Shown here piece after piece: positions 34,110 through 43,872 of a stretch of 64,000 nt of DNA. Location of the stretch: the NCBI RefSeq assembly GCF_004210295.1, contig NZ_SDAK01000001.1, positions 806,001-870,000 on the forward strand, read 5' to 3'. The stretch's first letter is position 1. Each line of letters starts with the position of its first letter. Under the pieces are notes generated by a model. The model was not told where the DNA came from and made no database searches. It was given only the letters and a program-made list of their open reading frames with translations. The translations under genes and the position numbers were made by a program. This DNA is from Lactococcus sp. S-13. Its GTDB lineage: Bacteria; Bacillota; Bacilli; Lactobacillales; Streptococcaceae.

Positions 34110-35203
34110 CTGTATTTTTCCTCAAATTCTTTCATAAATTTAATCAGCTCAATCACACCTTCCAAAGGAAAAGCATTGTAAATACTCGCACGCATCCCCC
34201 CAACCGAGCGATGCCCTTTGATATAATTAAAGCCTGCATTTGCAGCCTCTTTGGCAAATAAAGCATCTAATTCTTGACTAGGACTCGTAAAAACAACGTT
34301 GCAAATTGAACGTTGCGCTCGATTTACCACAGGATTTTGGTAAAAGCCTGATTGATCAATATAATCATAGAGCAGTTGCGCTTTTTTTCGATTATTCGCC
34401 TCAAGCGCCTTAACTCCCCCTTGTTTTTTCGCCCATTTAAACACCAACCCAGCCAAATAAATCGCAAAAGTAGGCGGTGTATTATACATCGAACCATTTT
34501 TGGACAAAATTTGATAATCCATCATCGAAGATAAAGTCGAATGAGCATTCAACAGATCCTCACGGACAATAACAAGTGTCAAACCAGCAGCGCCCAGATT
34601 TTTCTGAGCCCCCGCATAAATCAAGCCAAACTTCTCCACCTCATAATCCACAGCTAAAATATTTGAACTCATATCTGCGACCAAAGGAACATCAGCCCCC
34701 TCAGGCAAAGCTTCTGGATAAACCGTCGTCCCCTCAATTGTATTATTCGTTGTCAAATGAAGATAAGCCGCGTTTTTCTTATCAATCTGACACTCATCAA
34801 TATTGACAAGTCGCTTATAAGCTTCCGCTTCAGTTGAACCCAAACTAATCGCTTCTAAATTCAAAAATTCACTCAATTTTACCGCTTCATCATAAGCTTT
34901 TTTCCCAAAAGCACCCGAAATTGCGTAATAAGCTTTCTTGCCCACTGCTAAATTAAGTGGCACCATCGAAAATTGCGTGGAAGCTCCTCCTTGTAAAAAA
35001 AGCACCTTATAATTTCCAGGAATCCCCATCAACTCACGTAAATCTTTCTCAGCTTCATCAATGACCTTTTGAAAATTCTGCGAGCGATGTGAGATTTCCA
35101 AGACTGACATCCCTGTATTTTCAAAATCAAGCAAATCCTTTTGAGCCTTTTTCAATACCTCCTGCGGAAGTACACTTGGCCCAGCACCAAAATTATAAAC
35201 CAT
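34106..35203 (-). CDS. serC: Phosphoserine aminotransferase
   Basis: Transaminates 3-phosphohydroxypyruvate with glutamate to phosphoserine; PLP enzyme, 365 residues. Visible are Y-N-F-G-A-G-P-S-V at the N-terminus, the substrate-binding G-G-A-S-T-Q, and the PLP lysine in Y-A-G-A-Q-K-N-L-G. The frame is open to 35302, but the family N-terminus begins at the ATG at 35203, which has an AGAGAG-type Shine-Dalgarno. A TATAAT about 40 nt upstream is the probable operon promoter. SerC, SerA and SerB together make serine, which GlyA (36098) converts to glycine. Confidence 0.95.
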   Translation of the reverse strand: MVYNFGAGPSVLPQEVLKKAQKDLLDFENTGMSVLEISHRSQNFQKVIDEAEKDLRELMGIPGNYKVLFLQGGASTQFSMVPLNLAVGKKAYYAISGAFGKKAYDEAVKLSEFLNLEAISLGSTEAEAYKRLVNIDECQIDKKNAAYLHLTTNNTIEGTTVYPEALPEGADVPLVADMSSNILAVDYEVEKFGLIYAGAQKNLGAAGLTLVIVREDLLNAHSTLSSMMDYQILSKNGSMYNTPPTFAIYLAGLVFKWAKKQGGVKALEANNRKKAQLLYDYIDQSGFYQNPVVNRAQRSICNVVFTSPSQELDALFAKEAANAGFNYIKGHRSVGGMRASIYNAFPLEGVIELIKFMKEFEEKYR

Positions 35204-35276
35204 AACACTCTCTTTTCCAAAAACTACGACTATTTTATTTCTTTTTATTATACTACAATCGTCTGAAAATTTAAAC

Positions 35277-35325
35277 AAGAAAAAAACCACTGAGCTAAAC
35301 ATTACTCAATAGTTTTTTCTTACCA
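35277..35325 (-). terminator. Terminator upstream of the ser operon
   Basis: Minus strand: AAAAAACTATTGAG pairs with CTCAGTGGTTTTTT around a short loop, T-run after. It ends the lysozyme-like gene before serC. Confidence 0.75.
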
Positions 35326-35928
35326 ATCCAACAAATCCAATAAAAACATATTCCACTCCACTTCCTTGGCATAGAAAATATTCCCACCGTTAGAGTAGAG
35401 TTTTCCCTTGTTATAAAGAAGCGAATCCACCGTCAAATGATAGTAGGTCTCCCCCGTCGTATTCCCTAAACTGGGCGCAACCACCTCACGTGAATAAGTC
35501 TTGGATAGAGCAATCGTATTTTTACCTCCATGACGCGCAATGTAATCCACATAAGCACTTCCATAATTATAAGCTTGAACGCCTGTCCACACATCGACTT
35601 GTTTTTCAGAAGCGTATTCCAAAACTTTCGAAAGATTAGCAATTCCTTGCTGAATACTTTCTTCCTCTGTCGAAATTTCATTTGCTTTGCCATTCAAACT
35701 TTCGCTTGATTGCATAATATCGGCTTTTTTACCTTTTGTTTCCGTATAGATAATCGCTAGAGCAAGTCTTGTATCCCCACTCAGCCCTTGTGCTTTCAAA
35801 CTTTTCTCTACCGCTGCTTCATAAGTCATCACGTGTTTTACATTTTTGTGCGCACGGTAAACATAAAAACCACCGCATGCAATCAGCACCAGCATTATCA
35901 TCCCTATCAATTTTTTTAACATTATCAC
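35320..35928 (-). CDS. Lysozyme-like cell-wall protein (Pmp23-type)
   Basis: A 202-residue protein with an N-terminal membrane anchor or signal (about 5-24) and an extracellular domain like the lysozyme-like fold of CwlT/pneumococcal Pmp23: A-I-I-Y-T-E-T-K-G (putative catalytic Glu), A-D-I-M-Q-S-S-E-S, and A-Y-N-Y-G. A peptidoglycan-cleaving or wall-organising role is likely from the family. Placement next to glyA-sua5 matches the streptococcal order. It could begin at either of two nearby Met codons (35928 or 35922). Confidence 0.8.
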   Translation of the reverse strand: MIMLKKLIGMIMLVLIACGGFYVYRAHKNVKHVMTYEAAVEKSLKAQGLSGDTRLALAIIYTETKGKKADIMQSSESLNGKANEISTEEESIQQGIANLSKVLEYASEKQVDVWTGVQAYNYGSAYVDYIARHGGKNTIALSKTYSREVVAPSLGNTTGETYYHLTVDSLLYNKGKLYSNGGNIFYAKEVEWNMFLLDLLDW

Positions 35929-36058
35929 TTACCTAGTTTTTTTCTGGCTGTTTCTTTATTGAATTTTCTCAATTTCATCTATCACAGTTCATTTTTTACA
36001 GCCTTTACATTTTACATTATATCATTTCTATTTTAAAATGACCTTAATTTTATCATAA

Positions 36059-36088
36059 AAAAATCAAGCTAATGATTAGCTTGATTTT
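36059..36088 (-). terminator. Terminator of glyA
   Basis: AAAATCAAGCTA pairs with TAGCTTGATTTT around ATGAT; starts 10 nt after the glyA stop. Confidence 0.88.
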
Positions 36089-36097
36089 GTTCGTTTT

Positions 36098-37348
36098 TTA
36101 ATACAAAGGGAAGCGTTGAGTGAGTGCTAAAACTTCTTTTCTCACTTCTTCAAGAATCCCTTCATCATCATGACCAACCAGTGCTTTCGCCACCAATTGG
36201 GCTACTTGACGCGCCTCATTTTCTTTAAAACCTCTTGATGTTATCGCCGCTGCTCCAATACGCACACCTGAAGTTTTAAAAGGAGATAAAGTTTCATCTG
36301 GAATAGCCTCTTTATTGAGCGTGATATGAACTGTATCCAACAAATCTTGTGCTTCTTTACCGTTGATTCCTAAATCTAAGACCTTTAGATTTAACAAGTG
36401 ATTATCTGAACCTCCAGCAATCAAACGCAAACCATCCACTTTAGCAAATTCTTCTGCCATCGCTTGTGTATTCTTAATGACCTGATTGATATAATCCGTA
36501 AATTCAGGCGCCAGAGCCTCTTTAAAGGCGACAGCCTTCGCAGCAATCACGTGTTCCAATGGCCCACCTTGCAAGCCAGGAAAAATCGCCGAATTGATTT
36601 TCTTTGCCAAACCTTCATCATTGGTCAAAATCATTCCACCACGTGGGCCCCGAAGTGTTTTATGCGTCGTGCTTGTCACCACCTCAGCATAAGGGATTGG
36701 ACTTGGATGCGCTCCAGTCGCTACAAGCCCTGCAATATGCGCCATATCAACCATCAATTTTGCCCCTACTTGATCAGCAATATCACGGAATTTTGCAAAA
36801 TCAATCACTCGTGAATAAGCCGATGCACCAGCTACAATCAATTTAGGCTGTACCTCTTTAGCAATCTTTAAAATTTCATCATAATCCAAAAGTTCGGTCT
36901 GAGGATTGACACCATAGGCCACAAAATGATACATTTTTCCAGAAAAATTCACCGAAGCCCCATGAGTCAAATGCCCCCCAGCATTCAAATCCATCCCTAA
37001 GACCGTATCGCCAGGCTCAATTAGGGCCATATAAGCCGCAGCATTAGCTTGAGAACCAGAGTGAGCTTGCACATTGGCAAATTTAGCCCCAAAAAGTTCC
37101 TTTGCCCGTTCAATTGCTAAATTCTCAACAATATCAACCGCTTCTGTCCCACCATAGTAACGTTTCCCAGGATAACCTTCGGCATACTTGTTCGTCAACA
37201 CTGAACCTTGAGCAGCAAGAACTGCTTTAGATACAATATTTTCAGAAGCAATTAGCTCAATATTTTGCTCTTGGCGAACTTCCTCGGCATGAATAGCAGC
37301 CCAAAGTTCTGGATCAAAGGTCTCAAAATCTTCTTTATCAAAAATCAT
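36098..37348 (-). CDS. glyA: Serine hydroxymethyltransferase
   Basis: Converts serine and tetrahydrofolate to glycine and 5,10-methylene-THF, feeding one-carbon metabolism. The 416-residue PLP enzyme shows the motif [14 protein letters not shown] with the PLP lysine and [14 protein letters not shown] near the N-terminus. The start ATG has a TAGGAG Shine-Dalgarno, and a TATAAT lies about 35 nt upstream of that, so it may be transcribed separately from sua5. Confidence 0.97.
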   Translation of the reverse strand: MIFDKEDFETFDPELWAAIHAEEVRQEQNIELIASENIVSKAVLAAQGSVLTNKYAEGYPGKRYYGGTEAVDIVENLAIERAKELFGAKFANVQAHSGSQANAAAYMALIEPGDTVLGMDLNAGGHLTHGASVNFSGKMYHFVAYGVNPQTELLDYDEILKIAKEVQPKLIVAGASAYSRVIDFAKFRDIADQVGAKLMVDMAHIAGLVATGAHPSPIPYAEVVTSTTHKTLRGPRGGMILTNDEGLAKKINSAIFPGLQGGPLEHVIAAKAVAFKEALAPEFTDYINQVIKNTQAMAEEFAKVDGLRLIAGGSDNHLLNLKVLDLGINGKEAQDLLDTVHITLNKEAIPDETLSPFKTSGVRIGAAAITSRGFKENEARQVAQLVAKALVGHDDEGILEEVRKEVLALTQRFPLY

Positions 37349-37483
37349 AATATTCTCCTAAATCTGTCATTAGTTCTATTATATCGGCTCGGGCTATTTT
37401 TTTGAAACAACTCGCCTTGAAAATCAGATATTTTTATTAACAGAAGATTTTTGAACAGAATTCTTTTAAATTAGCCAGCACTT

Positions 37484-38404
37484 TTATTGAATTTCTTCTA
37501 ACTCAGGAACTTTCGCGACTAATTCATCCTTGGTTATTGCTCCTTGACGCAGTATAGTTGGCTTTTCTTGAGTCAAGTCAATAATAGTCGTATCCAAACC
37601 GTAAATGCTGTCATCTTGGACGGCAACAGCCGAATTTTTCAAAATAGCTGGACTTAAGTCCGCAAAAAAACGAGGGCTTGGTGAACCCGTTAAATTGGCT
37701 GAAGGGCCGACTAAAACTCCAACTTCTTTAATTATTTTTTGAGTCATTACAATCTCAGGCATACGAAAGCCAACAGTCGTTTTTCCAATATGAATCCACT
37801 CCGGCACTTGATCTGATGCCTCTAAAATAATTGTCAGAGGACCAGGTAGAAAATTGCTCACCAACTTTTCAAGGTAGGCAGGCTGATTTTTGCTGTATTT
37901 TATGATGTCAGAAAAACTTGACACATTCATATTCAACGCTTTTTCAGTGGGACGTCCTTTAACTGCATAAAGCTTCTGAACAGCTTGTTCATTGAGGGCG
38001 TTAGCAAAAAGACCGTATACCGTCTCCGTTGGCAAAATTGCCAGATCGCCAGCTTGCAAGGCTTTGATAGCCTTACCCTGCTTACGATCATCACTGTTGC
38101 GTTGTTTTTCGAATTCTTTATCTAAAACTTTTTGGAGCTGCGCGGTTTGTTGAAGTAAGTGCTCTTTTTTTTGCTGCACATCTTGAGGAACTTTGTAAAC
38201 ATGCCTGAAAAGGCGGCGCGAAATTCCAGGGTAGCTCCCATCAAGTTTTTCAATTCGTTGGGTAAAATTTGTCAGACCCGCCTGAAAAAAATTCAAACTT
38301 TCTTTGGCTTTTTTGACTTTTCCTGAATCAATCAAGGTTTTTATTTCCATAATTTGTGTTTGCAAAAATGAAGCCATCGTTCGCAAATCGTTTTCAACTT
38401 TCAT
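37484..38404 (-). CDS. L-threonylcarbamoyladenylate synthase (Sua5/YrdC) with N-terminal extension
   Basis: Makes threonylcarbamoyl-AMP for t6A37 modification of tRNA. The YrdC-like domain occupies about 110-300 (L-P-T-E-T-V-Y-G-L, K-G-R-P, V-G-P-S-A-N-L-T-G-S). The first ~110 residues are an extra, lysine-rich helical region (I-D-S-G-K-V-K-K-A-K-E-S-L ... Q-Q-K-K-E-H-L-L-Q) that normal 200-residue streptococcal homologues lack and that is not the C-terminal Sua5 domain. The start overlaps the GNAT gene stop by 4 nt. prmC, GNAT, sua5 and glyA form the usual cluster. Confidence 0.85.
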   Translation of the reverse strand: MKVENDLRTMASFLQTQIMEIKTLIDSGKVKKAKESLNFFQAGLTNFTQRIEKLDGSYPGISRRLFRHVYKVPQDVQQKKEHLLQQTAQLQKVLDKEFEKQRNSDDRKQGKAIKALQAGDLAILPTETVYGLFANALNEQAVQKLYAVKGRPTEKALNMNVSSFSDIIKYSKNQPAYLEKLVSNFLPGPLTIILEASDQVPEWIHIGKTTVGFRMPEIVMTQKIIKEVGVLVGPSANLTGSPSPRFFADLSPAILKNSAVAVQDDSIYGLDTTIIDLTQEKPTILRQGAITKDELVAKVPELEEIQ

Positions 38405-38865
38405 CTTAATTTCCTTCTTAAATAAATTTTATCTTTGAGTTGACTTTTTCCTTCAAAAATAGGATTTTCATAGTGTTCAATAAAATAATTGGGAATTTTA
38501 TGTGTGATTGTGAAACCACACTTCTCATAGAATTGAACATTCCCTGAAACATCATCCGTCCCCAAGACAATTTCTGTTGCTTTTATCTTCTCTTGATAAT
38601 ATTCTAAGAGAAATTGCATCATTTTGCGTCCATAATCACTTTTTTGAAAGTGAGTTGACACCGCAAAATTTTCAATTTCATAGATTCCTGCCTGCTTATA
38701 AGCGACAAGGGCCACGGCTATGGGTGTTTTTTCACGATTTGAAAGTAAAAATAAGCTCCCACTTTCCAAATAATTTTCAAGATGCTCCCCGTCATCAGCA
38801 AGTAAAAGCAAGGGGAGAAAATCTCTTTTTTGGCGAGTAATTTCTGTGAAATTTAAGTTTTGCAT
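38401..38865 (-). CDS. GNAT family N-acetyltransferase
   Basis: A 154-residue acetyl-CoA-dependent acyltransferase: beta-strand I-E-N-F-A-V-S-T, then the acetyl-CoA loop Q-K-S-D-Y-G-R-K-M-M (residues about 94-103) and a C-terminal F-Y-E-K-C-G-F. The substrate is unknown. It lies 13 nt after prmC and overlaps sua5, the order known from streptococci. Confidence 0.88.
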   Translation of the reverse strand: MQNLNFTEITRQKRDFLPLLLLADDGEHLENYLESGSLFLLSNREKTPIAVALVAYKQAGIYEIENFAVSTHFQKSDYGRKMMQFLLEYYQEKIKATEIVLGTDDVSGNVQFYEKCGFTITHKIPNYFIEHYENPIFEGKSQLKDKIYLRRKLR

Positions 38866-38878
38866 TTTAATCTTCTTT

Positions 38879-39706
38879 TTATGTTACGCTAATCATTCGG
38901 TCTTTACCAAAAATGTCTTGATGGATTTGAACACTTTTCGTTGGAAAGCTTTCTTGAAAAATAGCTTGCACTGCTCGACCTTGCTTATAACCAATTTCTA
39001 GGTAGATTTTTCCTGACGAGCTTAAATGTTCTGGAGCTTCTTGAGCAATTTTTTCGTAGATTGCTAGACCTTGATTGTCGGCAAAAAGAGCAGAATCTGG
39101 CTCGTATTTGATGACTGATTCGTCCATTTCATAGGTCTCATCGTGGGCAATATAAGGTGGATTTGAAACAATCACATCAAATTCCTCATCAATGTTCTCA
39201 AGAACATCAGATTTGATAAAATGAAGATTTACTTGCTGACTTGCTGCATTCTCAGCTGCCAAATCTAGTGCTCCTTGCGATAAGTCAGAAGCCATGACCT
39301 TCCAATTTTGACGAGCTTTGGCTAAAGAAATCGCAATTGCTCCCGAACCCGTTCCAATGTCCAAAACTCGCAAATCAGCCTTTTTATTCTCGGCTAAAAT
39401 CAAATCAACTAATTCTTCAGTTTCAGGTCGAGGAATCAGCACGCGCGAATCCACCCCAAGGCGAACATCACAAAATTCAGCCCAACCAACAATATATTGA
39501 GGAGGTTCATGCCTTTTTAAGCGTTCTGAAATTTCCGTAAGTGCAGCTAAATCCGCATCAGTAATTTTCTCACGCAACAAATTCAACCACGCTAATTTAT
39601 TGAGTTCATTCAAATTCCGCCAAACAAATTCCAACTCAAATGGCTCAGACAATTGAGCTGACAATTCATGCACAGCTTGTGCCCAGATTTTTCCAGTATT
39701 TTCCAT
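38879..39706 (-). CDS. prmC: Peptide chain release factor N5-glutamine methyltransferase, candidate leaderless gene
   Basis: Methylates the glutamine of the GGQ motif in release factors such as PrfA encoded just upstream. The 275-residue protein has the helical N-domain, SAM motif I V-L-D-I-G-T-G-S-G-A-I-A (about 112-123) and the catalytic N-P-P-Y-I (about 186-190). No Shine-Dalgarno precedes the ATG; an extended -10 (TGC-TATACT) ends 6 nt before it and a CTGAAA lies 17 nt further up, so this gene probably has its own promoter and a leaderless mRNA, although it lies in a conserved cluster. Confidence 0.95.
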   Translation of the reverse strand: MENTGKIWAQAVHELSAQLSEPFELEFVWRNLNELNKLAWLNLLREKITDADLAALTEISERLKRHEPPQYIVGWAEFCDVRLGVDSRVLIPRPETEELVDLILAENKKADLRVLDIGTGSGAIAISLAKARQNWKVMASDLSQGALDLAAENAASQQVNLHFIKSDVLENIDEEFDVIVSNPPYIAHDETYEMDESVIKYEPDSALFADNQGLAIYEKIAQEAPEHLSSSGKIYLEIGYKQGRAVQAIFQESFPTKSVQIHQDIFGKDRMISVT

Positions 39707-39712
39707 AAAACA

Positions 39713-39741
39713 AGTATAGCAAAAAAGCCTGATGTTTTCAG
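39713..39741 (-). promoter_or_regulatory. prmC promoter (leaderless type) embedded in a terminator
   Basis: Minus strand CTGAAA, 17-nt spacer, TATACT (39713-39718) with TGC before it, 6 nt to the ATG. The spacer overlaps the hairpin 39719-39750. Confidence 0.6.
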
Positions 39742-39750
39742 ACTTTTTTC
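39719..39750 (-). terminator. Terminator between the 175-aa gene and prmC
   Basis: Minus strand AAAAAAGTCTGA pairs with TCAGGCTTTTTT (one G-T) around a short loop. It would end the prfA transcript before prmC. Confidence 0.75.
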
Positions 39751-39773
39751 ATTATTCAAGCTTTAGTTGATGC

Positions 39774-39890
39774 TATAATCCGGATTCCTTCCAAAAAACA
39801 TTAGACTTCTCCAAAATAAAAAGAAAAATCTGTGAGGGGTCATGATAGAAGATAACCTCTATATGTAATAGAGGTTATCTTGTGTTCTAT
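39774..39890 (+). ncRNA. Candidate small RNA between prmC and the 175-aa gene
   Basis: Plus strand: an extended -10 (TGC-TATAAT, -10 at 39774-39779) is followed about 70 nt later by a perfect 13-bp hairpin (AGATAACCTCTAT/ATAGAGGTTATCT, 39849-39881) and a moderately T-rich stretch. No open frame lies between. A transcript of roughly 100 nt could be made; there is no other obvious reason for such a hairpin here. Confidence 0.3.
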
Positions 39891-39922
39891 TTTCCAAAAG
39901 GATAATTATACATTTTCATGTC

Positions 39923-40450
39923 TTAAAGCAGTGGCAAAACTCGCGTCAATAGATAAGCGCAAATTGGTACTTGTTGCTCCCCAGCAGGGAAAAGTAAACC
40001 AAATTGCCCTCGATCTCTTTTGGTTGATTTCAGCAATTGCTCCAATGTTCCCACCGTTGCACCAAAGTCAGCAAAACGTGTTCTTAAGGGAAGCGTGCTG
40101 TATTTCCCTAGCTCTGAGAGTGGCAAGCTTTTCTTTGTCTGACTCCAGTCTTCGTTTTTTTTGACCTCTTGCCACAAACGACAATAGTGCTTTTCCTCAA
40201 ACTTATCCACAGACATCCGCGTTTTTTCCGCTCGATGCACATGAGGCGAAAGGCTTTCGACATTTTCTGCAACAATCCAAGTATCTCCATTTGCCCCTTG
40301 ACAGTAAAGGAAATCAAGTGCTAAATCCGCTCGTTTTGCGTGAAAAATCGTCACTTGAGTTGACACATTATTTACTTTTTTAGCAGTTTGCATGAGCCGT
40401 TTTTCACACCCTGCTTTTTGTATTATAAAACCTTCAAATTCAAAACTCAT
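39923..40450 (-). CDS. Unknown protein coupled to prfA (175 aa)
   Basis: A soluble protein of 175 residues with no family that I recognise; basic and mixed alpha/beta in appearance, ending in a hydrophobic stretch ([12 protein letters not shown]). Its ATG overlaps the prfA stop by 4 nt (ATGA), so it is translated with prfA. In most Firmicutes prmC follows prfA directly; here this gene is inserted between them and is followed by a terminator. A role connected with translation termination is only suggested by position. Confidence 0.6.
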   Translation of the reverse strand: MSFEFEGFIIQKAGCEKRLMQTAKKVNNVSTQVTIFHAKRADLALDFLYCQGANGDTWIVAENVESLSPHVHRAEKTRMSVDKFEEKHYCRLWQEVKKNEDWSQTKKSLPLSELGKYSTLPLRTRFADFGATVGTLEQLLKSTKRDRGQFGLLFPAGEQQVPICAYLLTRVLPLL

Positions 40451-41520
40451 TGATTCAGTTCTTCCAATTTTTTCGTTTGATCATAAACAATTAACGCATC
40501 AATCACGTCATCCATTTTCCCTGATAAAATCGTATCTAATTTTTGCAAAGTCAATCCAATACGGTGGTCAGTCACTCGGTTTTGTGGGAAATTATAAGTT
40601 CGAATACGTTCTGATCGGTCACCAGTTCCGACAGTTGCCTTACGTTCTGTATTTTGCTTATCCAGCTCAATTTGTTGATAGTAGTCAAAAACTTTAGTGT
40701 TGAGCAATTTAATAGCTTTGTCACGGTTTTTCTGTTGCGTCCGCTCTTCTTGCATTTCCACCTTGATGCCTGTTGGCAAGTGAACCATCCGCACAGCTGT
40801 GGCCACTTTGTTGACATTCTGTCCACCTGCACCTGAAGCATGATAGATGTCTACTCGTAAATCTTTGGGATCAAGGGTTAATTCAAACTCTTCAACTTCG
40901 GGCATAACCAAAACTGTTGCCGTTGACGTATGCACGCGTCCTTGAGTTTCAGTGACTGGCACGCGTTGCACCCGATGAGCGCCTGATTCGTACTTAAGTT
41001 TAGAATAAACAGAGGCACCAGAAATCAAAGCAGAAACTTCTTTGTATCCACCAATTCCTGTAATGTTTGCTTCCATAATTTCAAAATTCCAACCTTGTGC
41101 TTCTGAAAAACGTTGGTACATATTAAGTAAGTCACCAGCAAAAAGTGCGGCTTCATCACCACCAGCTGCCCCACGAATTTCTAAGATGATGTTTTTCCCA
41201 TCATTAGGATCTTTTGGCAAAAGCAAGATTTTAATTTCTTCTTCAAGTTTTTCTTTTTGCGTTTTTGCCTCTGAGAGCTCTTCTTTGAGCATTTCTTTCA
41301 TCTCATCATCAAGTCCGCCCTCACCCAGCATTTCTTCGCTGTCGCTAATCGTTGTAAGAACTTTTTTGTATTCATTATAAGTCGCAACTTTATCTCTTAA
41401 ATCCGCTTCCTCACGCGATAACTCCATAAAGCGCTTCGTATCCGAAACAACCTCTGGGTCAGACAACAACTCACCCAGCTCCTCGTATCTTCCAACCATT
41501 GCTTCTAATTGATCAAACAT
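40447..41520 (-). CDS. prfA: Peptide chain release factor 1
   Basis: Recognises UAA and UAG in the ribosomal A site and triggers peptidyl-tRNA hydrolysis. The 357-residue protein has the G-A-G-G-Q-N-V-N-K motif (about 228-236) whose glutamine is methylated by PrmC, and the P-V-T anticodon-like tripeptide in R-V-P-V-T-E-T. Length and start are normal. Together with prmC, tdk and glyA this is a well-conserved streptococcal gene cluster. Confidence 0.97.
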   Translation of the reverse strand: MFDQLEAMVGRYEELGELLSDPEVVSDTKRFMELSREEADLRDKVATYNEYKKVLTTISDSEEMLGEGGLDDEMKEMLKEELSEAKTQKEKLEEEIKILLLPKDPNDGKNIILEIRGAAGGDEAALFAGDLLNMYQRFSEAQGWNFEIMEANITGIGGYKEVSALISGASVYSKLKYESGAHRVQRVPVTETQGRVHTSTATVLVMPEVEEFELTLDPKDLRVDIYHASGAGGQNVNKVATAVRMVHLPTGIKVEMQEERTQQKNRDKAIKLLNTKVFDYYQQIELDKQNTERKATVGTGDRSERIRTYNFPQNRVTDHRIGLTLQKLDTILSGKMDDVIDALIVYDQTKKLEELNQ

Positions 41521-41536
41521 TTTTTAATTCCTTTAA

Positions 41537-41980
41537 TTATTTTTTAGTTTTTAGTGGTAAATTTTTTGCCATCGTCACAAATGCTTCCCATTGGGTCACG
41601 TCTTGCAACATTTCTTTTTTGAAAATCATAACTTGATTTCTTCCTTCGAAGAAATGAACGCGATCTGAAAAAATTTCTACATTCCGTACATTCATTTGGG
41701 CATTAATTTGTTCTTCTGTCACATACATATCAATTGTCTGGGGTTTGAAATTTTTCAAAAAACGACTCTTAAGTTGCCAACGCAAAAATAAATTTCCAAC
41801 GACAAGAACAATAAGACCCATGAACACTGACACCGCCCATTGCTGACGATTTATTGCTACGTTGATTCCTGTAAAAAGAAGCATCGCTCCTGAAAAGACA
41901 AGCATCAAGCGTTTTGACATCACTGTGAGAATCTTTGTGTAATCTTGTGCTGTAACTGTCCCTTTAAAATGATAAAACAT
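41537..41980 (-). CDS. YcxB-like membrane protein
   Basis: A 147-residue protein with two membrane segments (about 28-48 and 53-73) followed by a cytoplasmic beta-rich domain (V-T-E-E-Q-I ... F-F-E-G-R-N-Q-V-M-I-F-K-K). This matches the YcxB-like family layout; its function is unknown. It lies between tdk and prfA, 16 nt before prfA, and may be cotranscribed. The start ATG has a GGAGG-type Shine-Dalgarno. Confidence 0.7.
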   Translation of the reverse strand: MFYHFKGTVTAQDYTKILTVMSKRLMLVFSGAMLLFTGINVAINRQQWAVSVFMGLIVLVVGNLFLRWQLKSRFLKNFKPQTIDMYVTEEQINAQMNVRNVEIFSDRVHFFEGRNQVMIFKKEMLQDVTQWEAFVTMAKNLPLKTKK

Positions 41981-42068
41981 ATCTTCCTCCTTTTAGAAAA
42001 TTGGTGAAGTGCTGCTGTATTGTATCTACAAACTCCTCTCCTACGAGGGCGCACGTCTACCTTTTTCT

Positions 42069-42638
42069 TTAAATTTCTGGTTTAAAATAATGTTTCCGAC
42101 AAACTGGAATATAGGTTTCATTACCACCAATTTGCAGCTGATCGCCCTCATAAACAGGCTTACCATCAATTGTCCGAATCACCATTGTTGCTTTCTTACT
42201 GCAATACCAGCAGATTGTTTTAATTTCCTCAATTTTATCTGCTAACAATAGAAGATACTTTGAACCTTCAAAAAGTTCATTACGAAAATCATTTTTCAAT
42301 CCAAAGGCCATGACTGGCACACCCAATTCATCCACTACACGAGCAAAATCATAGACGTGCTTCTTACTTAAAAATTGCGCCTCATCAACTAACACACAGT
42401 AAGGTTTTTGGGGCAATGCTGAAACATAATCAAAAACTTCCGTTCTGTCATCAATTGCTATTGCCTCCGAGTGCATTCCAATCCGACTCGCTACTGTGCC
42501 CACTCCAGCTCTTGTGTCAAGACTCGAGGTCATCAATAAAACTGGTTTTCCTTGTTCTTCATAATTATGAGCAACCTTCAAAATCTCAATGGACTTTCCA
42601 GAGTTCATCGTACCATATTTGAAATATAATTGTGCCAT
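42069..42638 (-). CDS. tdk: Thymidine kinase
   Basis: Salvages thymidine to dTMP. A 189-residue type II thymidine kinase: P-loop G-T-M-N-S-G-K-S (8-15), D-E-A-Q-F-L (Walker B/lid, about 87-92) and C-terminal zinc-binding cysteines (C-W-Y-C, C-R-K-H). The start is preceded by AAAGGAAAAGG. A TAAAAT-type -10 lies about 25 nt further upstream. First gene of the tdk-ycxB-prfA cluster. Confidence 0.95.
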   Translation of the reverse strand: MAQLYFKYGTMNSGKSIEILKVAHNYEEQGKPVLLMTSSLDTRAGVGTVASRIGMHSEAIAIDDRTEVFDYVSALPQKPYCVLVDEAQFLSKKHVYDFARVVDELGVPVMAFGLKNDFRNELFEGSKYLLLLADKIEEIKTICWYCSKKATMVIRTIDGKPVYEGDQLQIGGNETYIPVCRKHYFKPEI

Positions 42639-43074
42639 TACCTTTTCCTTTGTATTATTTTATCTTAATAAACTGTTGATATCAATGATTATTTCCATTT
42701 ATCAAATTTTTAACCTCTTTGTGAAATTCCCAATTTTACCCATTTTCTACTCAATTTCTCATTAAGTCACTCACATTTTAAGTGCAGGCATAAAATAAAA
42801 ATACCCTTTAAATTATATCATATTTCACTTGTATTTTAACGTATCTCCTTGTTTTAGGAATTCAACAAATATAAAAAAATAAACTCTACTTTATATAAAA
42901 TGCCGTTAAAGAATTTATTAGTCTTACAAATCAACAAGAGGTTATCTACCAACTTTTCTATAGTGCAGCACACCCAATTATTGGACGAAAAATCTAACCT
43001 TTGGAGGTCATTTTCATGACGAAATATTCATATGTATCATATTCTAAGTCATAGACAAAAAATCTACAAAATAA
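42639..43074. other. Gene-free stretch with a probable IS3-family remnant
   Basis: No credible gene. At 43016 an ATG with GGAGG upstream begins M-T-K-Y-S-Y and then stops after 12 codons; together with TCTAACCTTTGGAGG just before it, this resembles the left end and orfA start of an IS150-group (IS3-family) element. The similarity is by memory of such ends and is weak. The rest (42700-42960) is AT-rich without visible structure. Confidence 0.3.
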
Positions 43075-43099
43075 AAAACTTGTGCTAAGCACAAGTTTT
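43075..43099 (-). terminator. Terminator of the ABC exporter operon
   Basis: A perfect palindrome, AAAACTTGTGCT/AGCACAAGTTTT, ends 5 nt before the permease stop codon and has T-runs on both sides. Confidence 0.88.
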
Positions 43100-43103
43100 C
43101 ATT

Positions 43104-43871
43104 TTATAATTCTTTTTTCTTAAAATTATAGAAGGCTAAACCGAGAAGAATCACAAGAACACCAACTGCACTTCCAACAAGTTTTACAACTTCTGTCGTT
43201 GGTTGTGGAACCATTGCATAGGCCACTTGATTTGAAAAAGCAAATTGGTACAACCAGTCCACTTTTGGAAGAGTAAAAGAGGCTACCCCAATCGCAAAGG
43301 GAATCGCAATCACACCAAGAACTGGCCATACTGTCGCAAATGTAAAGTAAAGAATGCAAATTCCAATCGCAAAAGTTGCTTGCAATAAAAGGAATTGTAG
43401 CGCAACGCCACCACTAAAAAGTTTCAAGAAATCAAGAGAAATTTTTCCAACTCCATGAAGTAAACTTGCCACTATAAAAGTCGTCCCATAATAGAGCACA
43501 AATTGGAAAGCAGTCACTAAAAGGAAAACAATATATTTTGAAATAAAGAAGCGTTCCCGAGAAATCCCAGAAGTCAACATATTTTTCAACATCCCACGTG
43601 ACAAATCATAACCAATCGTAATCACGAAAAGAGAGAGACAGAAATAAACTAGGAAGGTAGCCATGCTACTCAAGTTTAAAACGGATTGAACTCCTGTCCA
43701 AGCTGGATTAGCGTCCGCTAGAGAAGCTTTATCTTTAGATACTTCCATAATGGTGGCCATTTTTTGTGATGCGACTGTTCCAACGATTAAAATCACTAAA
43801 AGCAGCTGTGTGATATAGAATGCTTTAGAGCGAAAAAGACGGTAAAAATCGGCGCGAATAGTATTTAACAT
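43104..43871 (-). CDS. ABC-2 type permease (bacitracin/lantibiotic-export type)
   Basis: A 255-residue integral membrane protein with six hydrophobic segments and the N-terminal pattern A-D-F-Y-R-L-F-R-S-K-A-F-Y of small ABC-2 permeases that work with BcrA/lantibiotic-immunity ATPases. It lies 1 nt after its ATPase. Substrate unknown; removal of a membrane-active peptide is the usual role. A 42-aa paralogous fragment of its N-terminus lies upstream (44933-45061). Confidence 0.82.
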   Translation of the reverse strand: MLNTIRADFYRLFRSKAFYITQLLLVILIVGTVASQKMATIMEVSKDKASLADANPAWTGVQSVLNLSSMATFLVYFCLSLFVITIGYDLSRGMLKNMLTSGISRERFFISKYIVFLLVTAFQFVLYYGTTFIVASLLHGVGKISLDFLKLFSGGVALQFLLLQATFAIGICILYFTFATVWPVLGVIAIPFAIGVASFTLPKVDWLYQFAFSNQVAYAMVPQPTTEVVKLVGSAVGVLVILLGLAFYNFKKKEL

Positions 43872-43872
43872 A

